Positions 54,639-63,534 are shown, numbered from the stretch's first letter. The stretch: DNA of 64,000 bases from Pseudomonas putida (GCF_001941965.1 NZ_MKZO01000021.1:37769-101768), one strand, 5' to 3'. Made by a program: numbers and translations. Notes: a model not told the origin generated them from the letters alone.

Positions 54639-56270
54639 GTGAATCATTCGTCAGCCAACAGCGAGCGTGCGCTGATCCTGGCGCCACCGCCGATCAGCGG
54701 GCAGGCCCTGAACCTGCTCGATCAGGCCGGGCTGCAAGCCCTGGTCATGCGCAGTCTGGAAGAACTGGCCGGAACCCTTGACCAGGGCGCCGGGCTGGCA
54801 ATCATCGCCCACACCAGCCTGGATGGCTTCGAGTCCTCGCAGCTCAAGCAGTACCTGGGCAGCCAGCCGCTGTGGTCCGACCTGCCGGTGCTGCTGCTCG
54901 GCGACGGTGCGCAGTCGATCAGCCACAGCCCCGACCTGTGCCTGGCCCTGGGCAATCTGTTCATTCTGCCTTGCCCGTTCGCCGAACAGGCTCTGCTCGA
55001 CCTGGCCCACTCCTCGCTGCGCGCCCGGCGTCGCCAGTACTACAGTTGCCAGCAAGGCCTGGAACTGGCCAGCCTGCAACGCCAGACCGAAGAGCGGGTG
55101 CGCCATCTGCGCGAGGAAGAACAACGCCTGCACCAGGATCAGAAGATGGAAGCGATCGGCCAGCTCGCCGGCGGCGTGGCCCATGATTTCAACAACCTGC
55201 TCACCGGTATCGGCGGCAGCCTCGAATTGATCCGCCAGCGCCACACCCAGCAGCGCCCGGAAGAAATCCCCAGGCTGGTGGAAATGGGCCTCAATGCAGT
55301 GCAGCGCGCCGCCAGCATCACCCACCGGCTGCTGGCTTTTTCCAGCCGCCAGTCGCTGGACGACCGTCCGGTGCAACTGGCGGCCTTGCTGGAGCGCAAG
55401 CGCCTGAACGAAGTGCTGGGCCCGGGCGTGCGCCTGCAGGTCCGCATCGACGACAAACTGTGGCCGGCCAAGGCCGATGCCCGCCAGTTGCAGGAAGCCC
55501 TCGACAACCTGCTGGTCAACGCCAGGGACGCCCTGCCCGAGGGTGGCGAGGTGCGCATCGAGGTGAGCAACCGCCATCTGCCCCGTCCGCTGCCGGAAGC
55601 CCATCCGCTGAGCGGCACCGACTTCGTGCGCATCAGCGTCAGCGACAACGGCTGCGGCATGGCGCAAAGCACCCTGGACCGGGCCTTCGATCCGTTTTTC
55701 ACCACCAAGGGCATTGGCCAGGGCACCGGTCTCGGGCTATCCATGGTCTATGGCTTCAGTCGCCAGTCCCACGGCCATGTCAGCCTGCACAGCCGGCTCG
55801 GCCAGGGCACCGAGGTGGAGTTGCTGCTGCCGCGTCATCATCCACAAGATCCTGCCGCGCCGGTGGCTTGCGGCAACGAGGCCCAGGCCGGGCATGAGCA
55901 ACGAATCCTGATCGTCGAGTCGGACAGCACGGTGCGCCATCTGGTGCGCGACCACCTCACGGAACAGGGCTACCCGTGCCAGGACGTCGCCGACGCCGAC
56001 CAGGCCCTGAGCCTGCTGCGCAGCGAGCGGCACTACGACCTGCTGATCTGCAACATCGGCCTGCCAGGCATGAGCGGCCTGCAGTTGGCGGAGATCGCGC
56101 GCAAGTTGCGCGGCGGCCTGCGGGTGCTGTTCATCACCGGCTATGCGGAGAACGCCTCCGCCCACCTGGGGCGCCTGGCCCCGGGCATGCAAGTGCTGAA
56201 CAAGCCCTTCAGCTTCGCCACCCTGAAAGACAAGGTCGCGCACATGCTGGCCAGCGAGGGCCGCCCATGA
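54639..56270 (+). CDS. Hybrid histidine kinase with two degenerate receiver domains
   Basis: 543 residues from a GTG with AAGGAGA upstream. Residues 9-125 resemble a receiver fold, but the phospho-site strand reads 'AGLAIIAHTSLDG' without Asp and the conserved Lys is lost (ILPCPF). H-box 'GQLAGGVAHDFNNLLTGIGG' with His182, then a coiled helix, N-box 'LDNLLVNARDALPEGGEVRI', G1 'VSDNGCGMAQSTLDRAFDPF' and G2 'GQGTGLGLSMVYGFSRQSHG' all intact. The C-terminal receiver (residues 422-540) has the acidic pair changed to Glu-Ser (IVESDS) and the phosphoacceptor Asp replaced by Asn472 ('LLICNIGLPGMSGLQ'). The gene overlaps the ybhP-like gene (ATGA). Confidence 0.9.
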   Translation: MNHSSANSERALILAPPPISGQALNLLDQAGLQALVMRSLEELAGTLDQGAGLAIIAHTSLDGFESSQLKQYLGSQPLWSDLPVLLLGDGAQSISHSPDLCLALGNLFILPCPFAEQALLDLAHSSLRARRRQYYSCQQGLELASLQRQTEERVRHLREEEQRLHQDQKMEAIGQLAGGVAHDFNNLLTGIGGSLELIRQRHTQQRPEEIPRLVEMGLNAVQRAASITHRLLAFSSRQSLDDRPVQLAALLERKRLNEVLGPGVRLQVRIDDKLWPAKADARQLQEALDNLLVNARDALPEGGEVRIEVSNRHLPRPLPEAHPLSGTDFVRISVSDNGCGMAQSTLDRAFDPFFTTKGIGQGTGLGLSMVYGFSRQSHGHVSLHSRLGQGTEVELLLPRHHPQDPAAPVACGNEAQAGHEQRILIVESDSTVRHLVRDHLTEQGYPCQDVADADQALSLLRSERHYDLLICNIGLPGMSGLQLAEIARKLRGGLRVLFITGYAENASAHLGRLAPGMQVLNKPFSFATLKDKVAHMLASEGRP

Positions 56271-57049
56271 CCCAGGCGCAACGCCCCCTGAAACTCAGCG
56301 ATGTCGCCCCGGTCAACGCCTTGCGGGTCTTGACGGTCAACGTGCACAAGGGCTTCAGCCCACTGAACCGGCGCTATGTGCTGCCGGAGTTGCGCGAGGC
56401 GGTGCGCGCCCATCATGCCGATGTGGTGTTTCTCCAGGAGGTATTGGGCAGCCACAGCCGGCATGCCGGGCGTTACCCGGGCTGGTCGCCGCTGCCGCAA
56501 TACGAATTTCTCGCCGACAGCCTGTGGCCGATGTTCGCCTATGGACGCAACGCGGTGTATCCGGAGGGCGAGCACGGCAATGCCCTGCTGTCGAAGTTTC
56601 CCATTCTCGAGCACCACAACTTCGATGTCAGCGTCGATGGCAGCGAGCAGCGCGGCCTGTTGCATTCGGTGCTGGCGCTGCCCGGCGAACGCCGGGTGCA
56701 CACCATCTGCGTGCACCTGGGCCTCGACGAACGCCAGCGCACCCAGCAACTGAAGCTGCTCTGCGGCCTGCTCGACACCCTGCCGGAGGCCGCGCCGGTG
56801 GTGATCGCCGGCGACTTCAACGACTGGCGCCAGCGCGCCGATGTGATGCTGGCCAGCCGCGGGCTGTTCGAGGTGTTCACCCACGAGTTCGGCGCCCCGG
56901 CGCGCAGCTTCCCGGCCCGCTGGCCGCTGCTGCGCCTGGACCGCATCTACCTGCGCAATGCCCGGGCCCGTGAGCCGCGGGTGATGTCGCGCAAACCCTG
57001 GTCGCATCTGTCCGACCACCTGCCACTCTGTGTCGAGGTCCTGTTATGA
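56267..57049 (+). CDS. ybhP: Endonuclease/exonuclease/phosphatase family protein (YbhP-like)
   Basis: 260 residues starting MTQAQRPLKLSDVAPVNALR. EEP fold motifs: 'RVLTVNVHKGFSPLNRRYVL' (Asn/Lys), 'ADVVFLQEVLG' (metal Glu), 'HTICVHLGLDERQRTQQLKL', 'VVIAGDFNDWRQRADVML' and 'PWSHLSDHLPLCVEV' (SDH). In E. coli ybhP precedes clsB and ybhN, the same order as here. Its phosphodiesterase or phosphatase substrate is unknown. ATGA overlaps on both sides. Confidence 0.92.
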   Translation: MTQAQRPLKLSDVAPVNALRVLTVNVHKGFSPLNRRYVLPELREAVRAHHADVVFLQEVLGSHSRHAGRYPGWSPLPQYEFLADSLWPMFAYGRNAVYPEGEHGNALLSKFPILEHHNFDVSVDGSEQRGLLHSVLALPGERRVHTICVHLGLDERQRTQQLKLLCGLLDTLPEAAPVVIAGDFNDWRQRADVMLASRGLFEVFTHEFGAPARSFPARWPLLRLDRIYLRNARAREPRVMSRKPWSHLSDHLPLCVEVLL

Positions 57050-58260
57050 ACACCGAATGGCGCGCAGAAAACCACGTGCAACTGCTGATCAACGGCGAGG
57101 AGTATTACCCTGCCGCGTTCGAGGCCATTCGCCAGGCCCGGGAAGAAGTACTGCTGGAAACCTTCATCATCTACGAGGACAAGGTCGGCCTGGAGCTGCA
57201 GCAGGTGCTGATCGAGGCCGCCCGCCGCGGCGTGCGCGTGCAGTTGCTGGTGGACGGCTACGGCACCGCCGAGCTGAGCCGCGAGTACCTGCAGGCGCTG
57301 TTCGATGCCGGGGTCGACCTGCAAGCCTTCGACCCCAGCCCGATGCGCCTTGGCGTGCGCACCAACCTGTTCCGTCGCTTGCACCGCAAGATCCTGGTAA
57401 TCGATGGCACGCTGGGTTTTATCGGCGGGATCAACTATTGCGCCGACCACCTTGGCGATTTCGGGCCGCTGGCCAAGCAGGATTACGCGGTGCAGGTGCG
57501 CGGGCCGATCGTCGATGACCTGCGCAAGGCCACCCTCACCCTGCTTGACAGCCATGCCCGGGTCGCTCGTCGCCACCGCGCCTGGTGGCGCCGGGCGCCG
57601 GTGCTGGAGGCGGACAGCGAGCAGGCGCGGATGCGCCTGTTCATCCGCGACAACAATCAGCACCCCACCGATATCGAGCAACAGTACCTGCGCGCCATCG
57701 TCAGTGCCCACGAGCGCATCATCATCGCCAATGCCTATTTCTTCCCCGGCTACCGCCTGCTGCGCGCCCTGCGCAATGCCGCGCGACGTGGCGTGGACGT
57801 CACCCTGATCCTCCAGGGCATGCCCGACATGCCCTGGGTGCGCCTGTGCTCGCGCCTGCTCTACAACTACCTGCTGCGTGACGGGGTGAAGATCCACGAA
57901 TATTGCGAACGCCCGCTGCACGGCAAGGTAGCCCTGGTGGACCGGCAGTGGAGCACCGTCGGTTCGAGCAACCTCGACCCGCTGAGCCTGTCGCTGAACC
58001 TTGAAGCCAACCTGGTGATCCGCGACGAAGCCTTCAACCAACGCCTGTACGAACACCTCGACGAACTGCGCGACAAACGCTGCAAGCGCGTGACCCTGCA
58101 ACGGGTGCTGCGCGGTTACTGGTGGCGGGCGCCGCTGATCTTCCTGACCTTCCACTTCACCCGCTATTTCCCCGCGCTGTTCGCCGGGCTGCCGGCGCAC
58201 AAGCCGCGGCTCAAGCCGCTGTATCGGGAAGTGGAAACCGTGCAGGAGCGCCTCTCGTGA
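57046..58260 (+). CDS. clsB: Cardiolipin synthase B (phospholipase D superfamily)
   Basis: 404 residues with two HKD motifs: 'RRLHRKILVIDGTLGFIGGI' and 'ERPLHGKVALVDRQWSTVGS' plus 'SNLDPLSL'. The first is preceded by 'LLVDGYGTAELSREYLQALF'. ClsB condenses phosphatidylglycerol with another phospholipid (or PE) to cardiolipin. No transmembrane segment except a hydrophobic C-terminal region. Overlaps ybhP and the ybhN-like gene. Confidence 0.93.
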   Translation: MNTEWRAENHVQLLINGEEYYPAAFEAIRQAREEVLLETFIIYEDKVGLELQQVLIEAARRGVRVQLLVDGYGTAELSREYLQALFDAGVDLQAFDPSPMRLGVRTNLFRRLHRKILVIDGTLGFIGGINYCADHLGDFGPLAKQDYAVQVRGPIVDDLRKATLTLLDSHARVARRHRAWWRRAPVLEADSEQARMRLFIRDNNQHPTDIEQQYLRAIVSAHERIIIANAYFFPGYRLLRALRNAARRGVDVTLILQGMPDMPWVRLCSRLLYNYLLRDGVKIHEYCERPLHGKVALVDRQWSTVGSSNLDPLSLSLNLEANLVIRDEAFNQRLYEHLDELRDKRCKRVTLQRVLRGYWWRAPLIFLTFHFTRYFPALFAGLPAHKPRLKPLYREVETVQERLS

Positions 58261-59210
58261 ACAAGACCCTGTGGAAACGCGCGCGCCAGGCGCTGACCGT
58301 GCTGTTCTTCATCCTGGTCCCGGTGCTGCTGTTCATGCTTCTGCGCAACCAGGACTGGGGCGAGGTCTGGCAGGCCCTGACCTCGTACCGGCCGCAGGTA
58401 CTGCTCGCCGCCGTGGGCGTCGTGGCGTGCAGCTTCGCCCTGTTCAGCAGCTACGATCTGCTCGGCCGGCGCTACACCGGGCATCAGTTGCCGGCGCGCC
58501 AGGTGTTGCCGCTGGCCTTCGTCTGCTATGCGTTCAACCTCAACCTCAGCGCCTGGGTCGGCGGCGTCGCCCTGCGCTTTCGCCTGTACTCGCGGCTGGG
58601 CCTGGAGACCGCGACCATCACCCGTATTCTCGGCTGCGGCCTGGTGACCAACTGGCTGGGCTATCTGCTGGTGGCCGGCAGCCTGTTCGTCCTCGGTTTT
58701 CCCAAGCTCCCCGCGGGCCTGGAGATCGGCAGCAGCGGGCTGCGGGTGATCGGCATCGGCATGCTGGCGGTGGCCATCGGTTATCTGCTGGCCTGCCGCT
58801 TCGCCCGGCGCCGCGAATGGACGATCCGCGACCACTCGCTCACCCTGCCGTCGTGGCGCCTGGCCGCCCTGCAAGCGCTGATGGGCGCCGGCAACTGGTG
58901 CCTGATGGGCCTGGTGATCTATACGCTGCTGCCGGACAAGGCCGGCTACCCGACCCTCCTGGCAATCCTCATGGTCAGCAGCATCGCCGGGGTCATCACC
59001 CATATCCCGGCCGGACTGGGGGTGCTGGAGAGCGTGTTCATCACCCTGCTGCAGGGGCAATACAGCCAGGGCACGCTGCTGGCGGCGCTGATCGGCTATC
59101 GCGCGGTGTACTTCCTGCTGCCGCTGCTGATCGCCTGCGTGACCTACCTGGTGCTGGAGCGCGTGGCTGCCCGTCAGCGCTCCCGTGCCCCGGCGTCTGC
59201 CGTGGACTGA
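58257..59210 (+). CDS. ybhN: YbhN/UPF0104 family membrane protein
   Basis: 317 residues from a GTG overlapping the clsB stop (GTGA). Seven or more hydrophobic helices; 'FALFSSYDLLGRRYTGHQLP', 'YAFNLNLSAWVGGVALRFRL' and 'GVITHIPAGLGVLESVFITL' are diagnostic. The family is related to the MprF flippase domain and may move lipids, in line with the phospholipid enzyme before it. The last 37 bases overlap the convergent kinase gene. Confidence 0.92.
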   Translation: MNKTLWKRARQALTVLFFILVPVLLFMLLRNQDWGEVWQALTSYRPQVLLAAVGVVACSFALFSSYDLLGRRYTGHQLPARQVLPLAFVCYAFNLNLSAWVGGVALRFRLYSRLGLETATITRILGCGLVTNWLGYLLVAGSLFVLGFPKLPAGLEIGSSGLRVIGIGMLAVAIGYLLACRFARRREWTIRDHSLTLPSWRLAALQALMGAGNWCLMGLVIYTLLPDKAGYPTLLAILMVSSIAGVITHIPAGLGVLESVFITLLQGQYSQGTLLAALIGYRAVYFLLPLLIACVTYLVLERVAARQRSRAPASAVD

Positions 59211-61234
59211 AGCATGCTGCCGACCTTGCGCAGCAGCGCCTCGAGGCCGAATGGCTTGATCAGCAGCTCCAGCCCCTGGTCGTGCAGGCCGCTGGTACTG
59301 ATGGACTCCTGGGTGAACCCGGTGATGAACAGAATCTTCTGCTCCGGCGTGCGGGCACGCACAGCCTTGGCCACCTCGATGCCACTGAGACCGCCCGGCA
59401 GACCGATATCCGACACCACCAGGTCGATCGGCCCGGCGCTTTCGTACAAGGCCAGGCCACTGCTGGCGTCGCCCGCCTCCAGCACCTCCAGGCCCTGTTC
59501 CTGCAGGCACTCGCGGATCACCATGCGCAGCACCGGCTCGTCGTCGATGAGCAGGATGCGCTGGCTGCCGGTCGGCGCTATCAGCGGCGCAACTTCCGGC
59601 TCCGCCAGCGGCTGCGGCAACGGCAGCGCCGGGCCGATGAAACGCGGCAGGAGCAGTTCGACGCAGGTGCCCTTGCCCTCTTCGGAAAGGATGCGAATGC
59701 TGCCGCCGGACTGGCGCACGAAGCCGTAGACCATGGACAGGCCCAAACCGCTGCGCTCGCTCGCCGGCCGGGTGCTGAAAAACGGATCGAAGGCCCGCGC
59801 CACGACTGCCTTCGACATGCCGCAGCCGTTGTCCTCGATCCGCAGACAGCAGTAATCGCCCGGCGGCAGGTCGATTCCGGGCAATTCGCTGTAATGCCGC
59901 TCGTTGCAGGTGCTGATCTTCAGCCAGCCACGCTGGCGCATGGCGTCGCGAGCGTTGGCGCAGAGGTTGATCAGGGCGTTTTCCATCTGGCTGATATCCA
60001 CCTCGATCAACCACGGGCGCGGGTCCACCTGCCACCGCAGTTCGACATCCGGACCGATGGCCTGATGGATCAAGGGCTCGATCCCGGCCAGCAGGTCATT
60101 GAGGTCCGCAGGGCGCGGCGATAACGGCTGGCGGCGCGAGAACGCAAGCATGCGCTGGGTCAGCTCGGAAGCGCGGTCGGCCGCCTGGCGCGCGGCATGC
60201 ACGTATTTCCCGAGGTTCTCGAGACGTCCCTGGGCCAGGCGTCGTTCGAGCATTTCCAGGTTGGTGCCGATCCCGGCCAGCAGGTTGTTGAAATCGTGGG
60301 CCACACCAGCGGTCAACTGGCCGACCGCTTCCATCTTCTGGCCGTGGCGCAGCAGTTCCTCGGCCTGGTGCAGGGCCTCCGCGCGTTCGCGATCCTGGCT
60401 GATGTCATGGCCCAGCAGGGTGGTGAAGTCCGATCCAGGCATGGCACTCAGGCTGAAGCGCCGGTAATGGCCCTCGACATGGCGCAGGCGCCCTTCGCCG
60501 GCAGGCTGGGCCCCCTGCAGGATGCGCCGGACTTCGTCGTGGTCGTCCGGGTGCAGCACCTCCAGCAGCGACTTGCCGTGCAAATCGTCATCCCAGCCGA
60601 GCAACTGCCGGCTGGCCGGGTTGAAGGTACGCAGGCGCAGGTCATCCCGGACCACCACCATCAGGTCGCTGGACAGCTCCCACATGTGGTTGTGGTCGAC
60701 GGTGCGCTCCTGCACCTGGCGTTCGAAGGAGCTGGCCAGCTCGCGCCATTGCCGCTCCGACTCGACGCTGCTGGTGGTTTCCAGCACGGTGTCGAGAAAG
60801 CCGGCGACCTTGCCGCTCTCATCGCGCACCGGACTGACGGAAAAGGTGAACCAGACCTGTTCGAGCACGCCATTGCGGTTGGTCACCAGGGGGAAGTTTT
60901 CGAGAAACACCGCCTCTCCGTCCATGACTCGGAACACCAGCCCGCCCACCTCGTCCCAGATGTCACTCCACACCTCGGGGAAAGGCCGTCCCAGCGGACT
61001 GGGCTTGGTGCCAAGGATGGGCACGAAGGCATCGTTGTACAGGGTGACCATGTCGCTGCCCCAGACCAGGCAACTGGGGAAGCGCGAGGCGAGCATCAGG
61101 TCGACGGCGATACGCAGCGAATTGGGCCAGCGGTGCAAAGGCCCGAGGGACGTCGTGCTCCAGTCGAAGCAGCGCAGCGCTTCGCTCATGCCCTGGGCTT
61201 GCACCGGGCGAGGTGCGAGATGAATGATGTGCAT
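59174..61234 (-). CDS. PAS-domain hybrid sensor histidine kinase with C-terminal receiver
   Basis: 686 residues starting MHIIHLAPRPVQAQGMSEAL with AAGGAAG upstream. Two PAS-like segments ('PSCLVWGSDMVTLYNDAFVP' at 55-160; 'LMVVVRDDLRLRTFNPASRQ' at 205-290). H-box 'GQLTAGVAHDFNNLLAGIGT'; N-box 'ALINLCANARDAMRQRGWLK'; G1 'IEDNGCGMSKAVVARAFDPF'; G2 'SERSGLGLSMVYGFVRQSGG'. The receiver is intact ('RILLIDDEPVLRMVIRECLQ', Asp in 'DLVVSDIGLPGGLSGIEVAK', Lys in 'LLIKPFG'). Soluble. Signal unknown. Confidence 0.93.
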   Translation of the reverse strand: MHIIHLAPRPVQAQGMSEALRCFDWSTTSLGPLHRWPNSLRIAVDLMLASRFPSCLVWGSDMVTLYNDAFVPILGTKPSPLGRPFPEVWSDIWDEVGGLVFRVMDGEAVFLENFPLVTNRNGVLEQVWFTFSVSPVRDESGKVAGFLDTVLETTSSVESERQWRELASSFERQVQERTVDHNHMWELSSDLMVVVRDDLRLRTFNPASRQLLGWDDDLHGKSLLEVLHPDDHDEVRRILQGAQPAGEGRLRHVEGHYRRFSLSAMPGSDFTTLLGHDISQDRERAEALHQAEELLRHGQKMEAVGQLTAGVAHDFNNLLAGIGTNLEMLERRLAQGRLENLGKYVHAARQAADRASELTQRMLAFSRRQPLSPRPADLNDLLAGIEPLIHQAIGPDVELRWQVDPRPWLIEVDISQMENALINLCANARDAMRQRGWLKISTCNERHYSELPGIDLPPGDYCCLRIEDNGCGMSKAVVARAFDPFFSTRPASERSGLGLSMVYGFVRQSGGSIRILSEEGKGTCVELLLPRFIGPALPLPQPLAEPEVAPLIAPTGSQRILLIDDEPVLRMVIRECLQEQGLEVLEAGDASSGLALYESAGPIDLVVSDIGLPGGLSGIEVAKAVRARTPEQKILFITGFTQESISTSGLHDQGLELLIKPFGLEALLRKVGSMLQSTADAGARER

Positions 61235-61256
61235 CGCCGTGCTTCCTTGACCGCTG

Positions 61257-61724
61257 TCAGCGGTCGGACTCCTGTCCAATATCTTCGTTCCACAGTGCCG
61301 GACGCTCGCGGATAAAGCGGGTCATCAGGTCGATGCACTGCTCGTCCTGCAACACCCTGACCTGCACGCCGCGTTCGCGCAGCAGTGTCTCTTCGCCCAT
61401 GAAGGTGCGGTTTTCACCGACCACCACCTCGCGGATCCCGTACAACAGGATCGCCCCGCTGCACATGGCGCAGGGCGACAGGGTGGTGTAAAGCGTGGCC
61501 TCGGCGTAGATCCGCGCATCCTGGCGTCCGGCATTCTCGAACGCATCCATTTCCCCGTGCAGGACCACACTGCCCTGCTGGACCCGGCGGTTGTGCCCGC
61601 GGCCGATGATTCGCCCCGCATGAACGATCACCGAACCGATGGGAATGCCGCCCTCTTCCAGGCCCAGGCGGGCCTCGTCGATGGCGGCCTGCATGAACTG
61701 CGACTGCTGCTGGGCATCGACCAT
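61257..61724 (-). CDS. Cytosine deaminase-like nucleoside deaminase (yeast FCY1 type)
   Basis: 155 residues starting MVDAQQQSQFMQAAIDEARL with AGGAG upstream. Zinc site 'VLHGEMDAFENAGRQ' (His, catalytic Glu) and 'TLSPCAMCSGAILLYGI' (two Cys). The remainder follows yeast cytosine deaminase closely: 'VVVGENRTFMGEETLLRERG' and the end 'FIRERPALWNEDIGQ'. It probably deaminates cytosine or a related amino-heterocycle, distinct from the CodA type of E. coli. Downstream of the kinase start with opposite reading. Confidence 0.87.
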   Translation of the reverse strand: MVDAQQQSQFMQAAIDEARLGLEEGGIPIGSVIVHAGRIIGRGHNRRVQQGSVVLHGEMDAFENAGRQDARIYAEATLYTTLSPCAMCSGAILLYGIREVVVGENRTFMGEETLLRERGVQVRVLQDEQCIDLMTRFIRERPALWNEDIGQESDR

Positions 61725-61864
61725 ATCGTTCTCCTGTGCGATTGCGGACACCATTTCAGAACGCTAGCACATAGCCATAGCCCGTGGCGGGCTTTTCCCG
61801 GAGGACTATGCTGTACAGGTTCGAAATTCCCCTCCGACCCTGACCTCTGCCGAGGACCGCCGCA

Positions 61865-62578
61865 ATGAGCCAGAAAGTTCTCGTGGTGCTGACCAATACG
61901 GCCAAATATCCGACCCTGAAACGCGCGACCGGCCTGTGGCTGGGTGAAGCCGTGCATTTTGTCGATGTCCTGCAACAGGCCGGCTACCAGGTCGACTACC
62001 TCAGCCCGGCGGGCGGCTATGTGCCCATCGATCCCCACAGCCTGAACCTGGCCCAGGATATCGACTGGCAGTGGTACAACGACAAGGCGTTCATGAACCG
62101 CCTCGGCACCACCCTGGCCCCCGGCCAGGTGCGCGCCCGCGACTACCGGGCGATCTACTATGCCGGCGGGCATGGTGTGCTGTGGGATTTCCCCGACCAT
62201 CAGGGACTGCAGGACATCGCCCGGCAAATCTGGGAAAACGGCGGTGTGGTGGCGTCGATCTGCCATGGCGCGGTGGGCCTGCTGAACATCAAGCTCAGCG
62301 ACAACTCGTTGCTGCTGCGCGACCGCGAAGTGACCGGTTTCTCCAATATTGAAGAACAGCTGGCAGAACTGGACAAGGTGGTTCCATTCCTGACCGAAAC
62401 CGAACTGGCCGCCCGCGGCGGTCTCTACCGCAAGGCCGAGGACCCGTGGGCCGCCTTCGCCATCGCCGACCAGAAGGAAGGTCGCCTGGTCACCGGGCAG
62501 AATCCGGCCTCCGGTGCTGCGGTCGGGCGCCTGGTGCTCAGGGCACTGGACAGTGCGCAGAACAGCCCGGGTCTGTGA
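61865..62578 (+). CDS. DJ-1/PfpI family protein (Hsp31-like)
   Basis: 237 residues. Nucleophile-elbow Cys133 in 'VVASICHGAVGLLNIKLSDN', 'YYAGGHGVLWDFPDHQGLQD' with the GGHG strand, and 'GRLVTGQNPASGAAVGRLVL' at the end fit the larger DJ-1 superfamily (type 1 glutamine amidotransferase-like), close to Hsp31/glyoxalase III-type. It could act as a glyoxalase or deglycase; proof is lacking. Single gene, GAGG upstream. Confidence 0.88.
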   Translation: MSQKVLVVLTNTAKYPTLKRATGLWLGEAVHFVDVLQQAGYQVDYLSPAGGYVPIDPHSLNLAQDIDWQWYNDKAFMNRLGTTLAPGQVRARDYRAIYYAGGHGVLWDFPDHQGLQDIARQIWENGGVVASICHGAVGLLNIKLSDNSLLLRDREVTGFSNIEEQLAELDKVVPFLTETELAARGGLYRKAEDPWAAFAIADQKEGRLVTGQNPASGAAVGRLVLRALDSAQNSPGL

Positions 62579-62702
62579 CGAAACGAAGAATCCGACAGCT
62601 GCTGTCAGCTGCTCGTACAGGAAGCGGGTATAGCGCTCACTTATGCTGATCGGCTTCGGTCCGGCCCCATCCGGACCCTTGCCTTCTGCCTACAGGTGAA
62701 CC

Positions 62703-63503
62703 ATGCCCCCTCGTACTTCCCACCCCGGACACGCGCTGCTTACCCTGCTGACCTTGCTGCTGATTGGCCTGGCCCCGGTCGCCTTCGGCCTGCTGGTCAT
62801 GGCCTGGCAGGTCAACAAGCAGCTCGACGAGTCCGCCGTGCTGGCCCTGCGTGACGCCCGGCTGGGTGTCGACAGCCTGCTCGACTCGCTGCACGGCGCC
62901 AGCAACAAGGTGCTCAATCTTGCCGAATACGCCTGCGACAAGGCCTTGCCTGCCCTGCACAGCGAAGTCGTGGGCAACCCGCAACTGCGCTCGCTGACCC
63001 TGGTGCGGGAAAACCGGGCCTATTGCAGCACCTTGCGTGGGGAGTCCGGCTTGCTGGTCGATCCCGGCGACTACTTCAACCACCGCCTGCGCCTGGAAGC
63101 GGGCAACGACAACACGCCGGATTCGGCGATTCTCTATTACCGTCTGCAGGAGTATCCCTACGGCGTGCTGGCGGTGGCGGACGGTGAGATCCTGCAAAGG
63201 GTGCTGCGTGGCACCCGCCTGCCGGAGAGCGTGAAGTTGCAGTTCGGGCCGACGCTGATCGGCGCGCTGGGCGAGGTCGAGGACAGCCTGGAAGCCCTGT
63301 CCAGCGAGCCCGACATGAGCCAGGTATCGCCGATGTACGGCTACACCCTCCACATCCTTCATCCACCGGGGCATGCCGTTCGGCAACTGCTGGACAACAG
63401 CCTCGTGGTCGTGCCTTCGCTGCTACTGGTGGGGATCATGACGGCGGCGGGGAGTTACTGGGCGATGTATCGTCGGCGGCGCGGAATGCGCCGGGCGATG
63501 TAG
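62703..63503 (+). CDS. CSS-domain periplasmic sensor without EAL domain
   Basis: 266 residues: a transmembrane helix (about 12-34), periplasmic region 35-235 carrying 'AYCSTLRGESGLLVDPGDYF' (the CSS motif), and a second transmembrane helix near 238-258 followed by a short basic tail (YRRRRGMRRAM). In PdeC/YjcC-type proteins a CSS domain is attached to a cytoplasmic EAL phosphodiesterase. Here the gene stops right after the second membrane helix and a terminator follows, so the output domain is absent. It could be a stand-alone sensor or a remnant. Confidence 0.82.
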   Translation: MPPRTSHPGHALLTLLTLLLIGLAPVAFGLLVMAWQVNKQLDESAVLALRDARLGVDSLLDSLHGASNKVLNLAEYACDKALPALHSEVVGNPQLRSLTLVRENRAYCSTLRGESGLLVDPGDYFNHRLRLEAGNDNTPDSAILYYRLQEYPYGVLAVADGEILQRVLRGTRLPESVKLQFGPTLIGALGEVEDSLEALSSEPDMSQVSPMYGYTLHILHPPGHAVRQLLDNSLVVVPSLLLVGIMTAAGSYWAMYRRRRGMRRAM

Positions 63504-63508
63504 CAATG

Positions 63509-63534
63509 AAAAAGCCAGCGTGAGCTGGCTTTTT
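63509..63534 (+). terminator. Terminator of the CSS-sensor gene
   Basis: AAAAAGCCAGC/GCTGGCTTTTT stem with GTGA loop, 5 bases after the stop. Confidence 0.93.

Noticed and set aside
58164..60035. Long minus-strand frame overlapping ybhN and the hybrid kinase
   Set aside because: Its second half is another frame of the kinase gene and its composition is nonsensical; both overlapping genes have clear family motifs.
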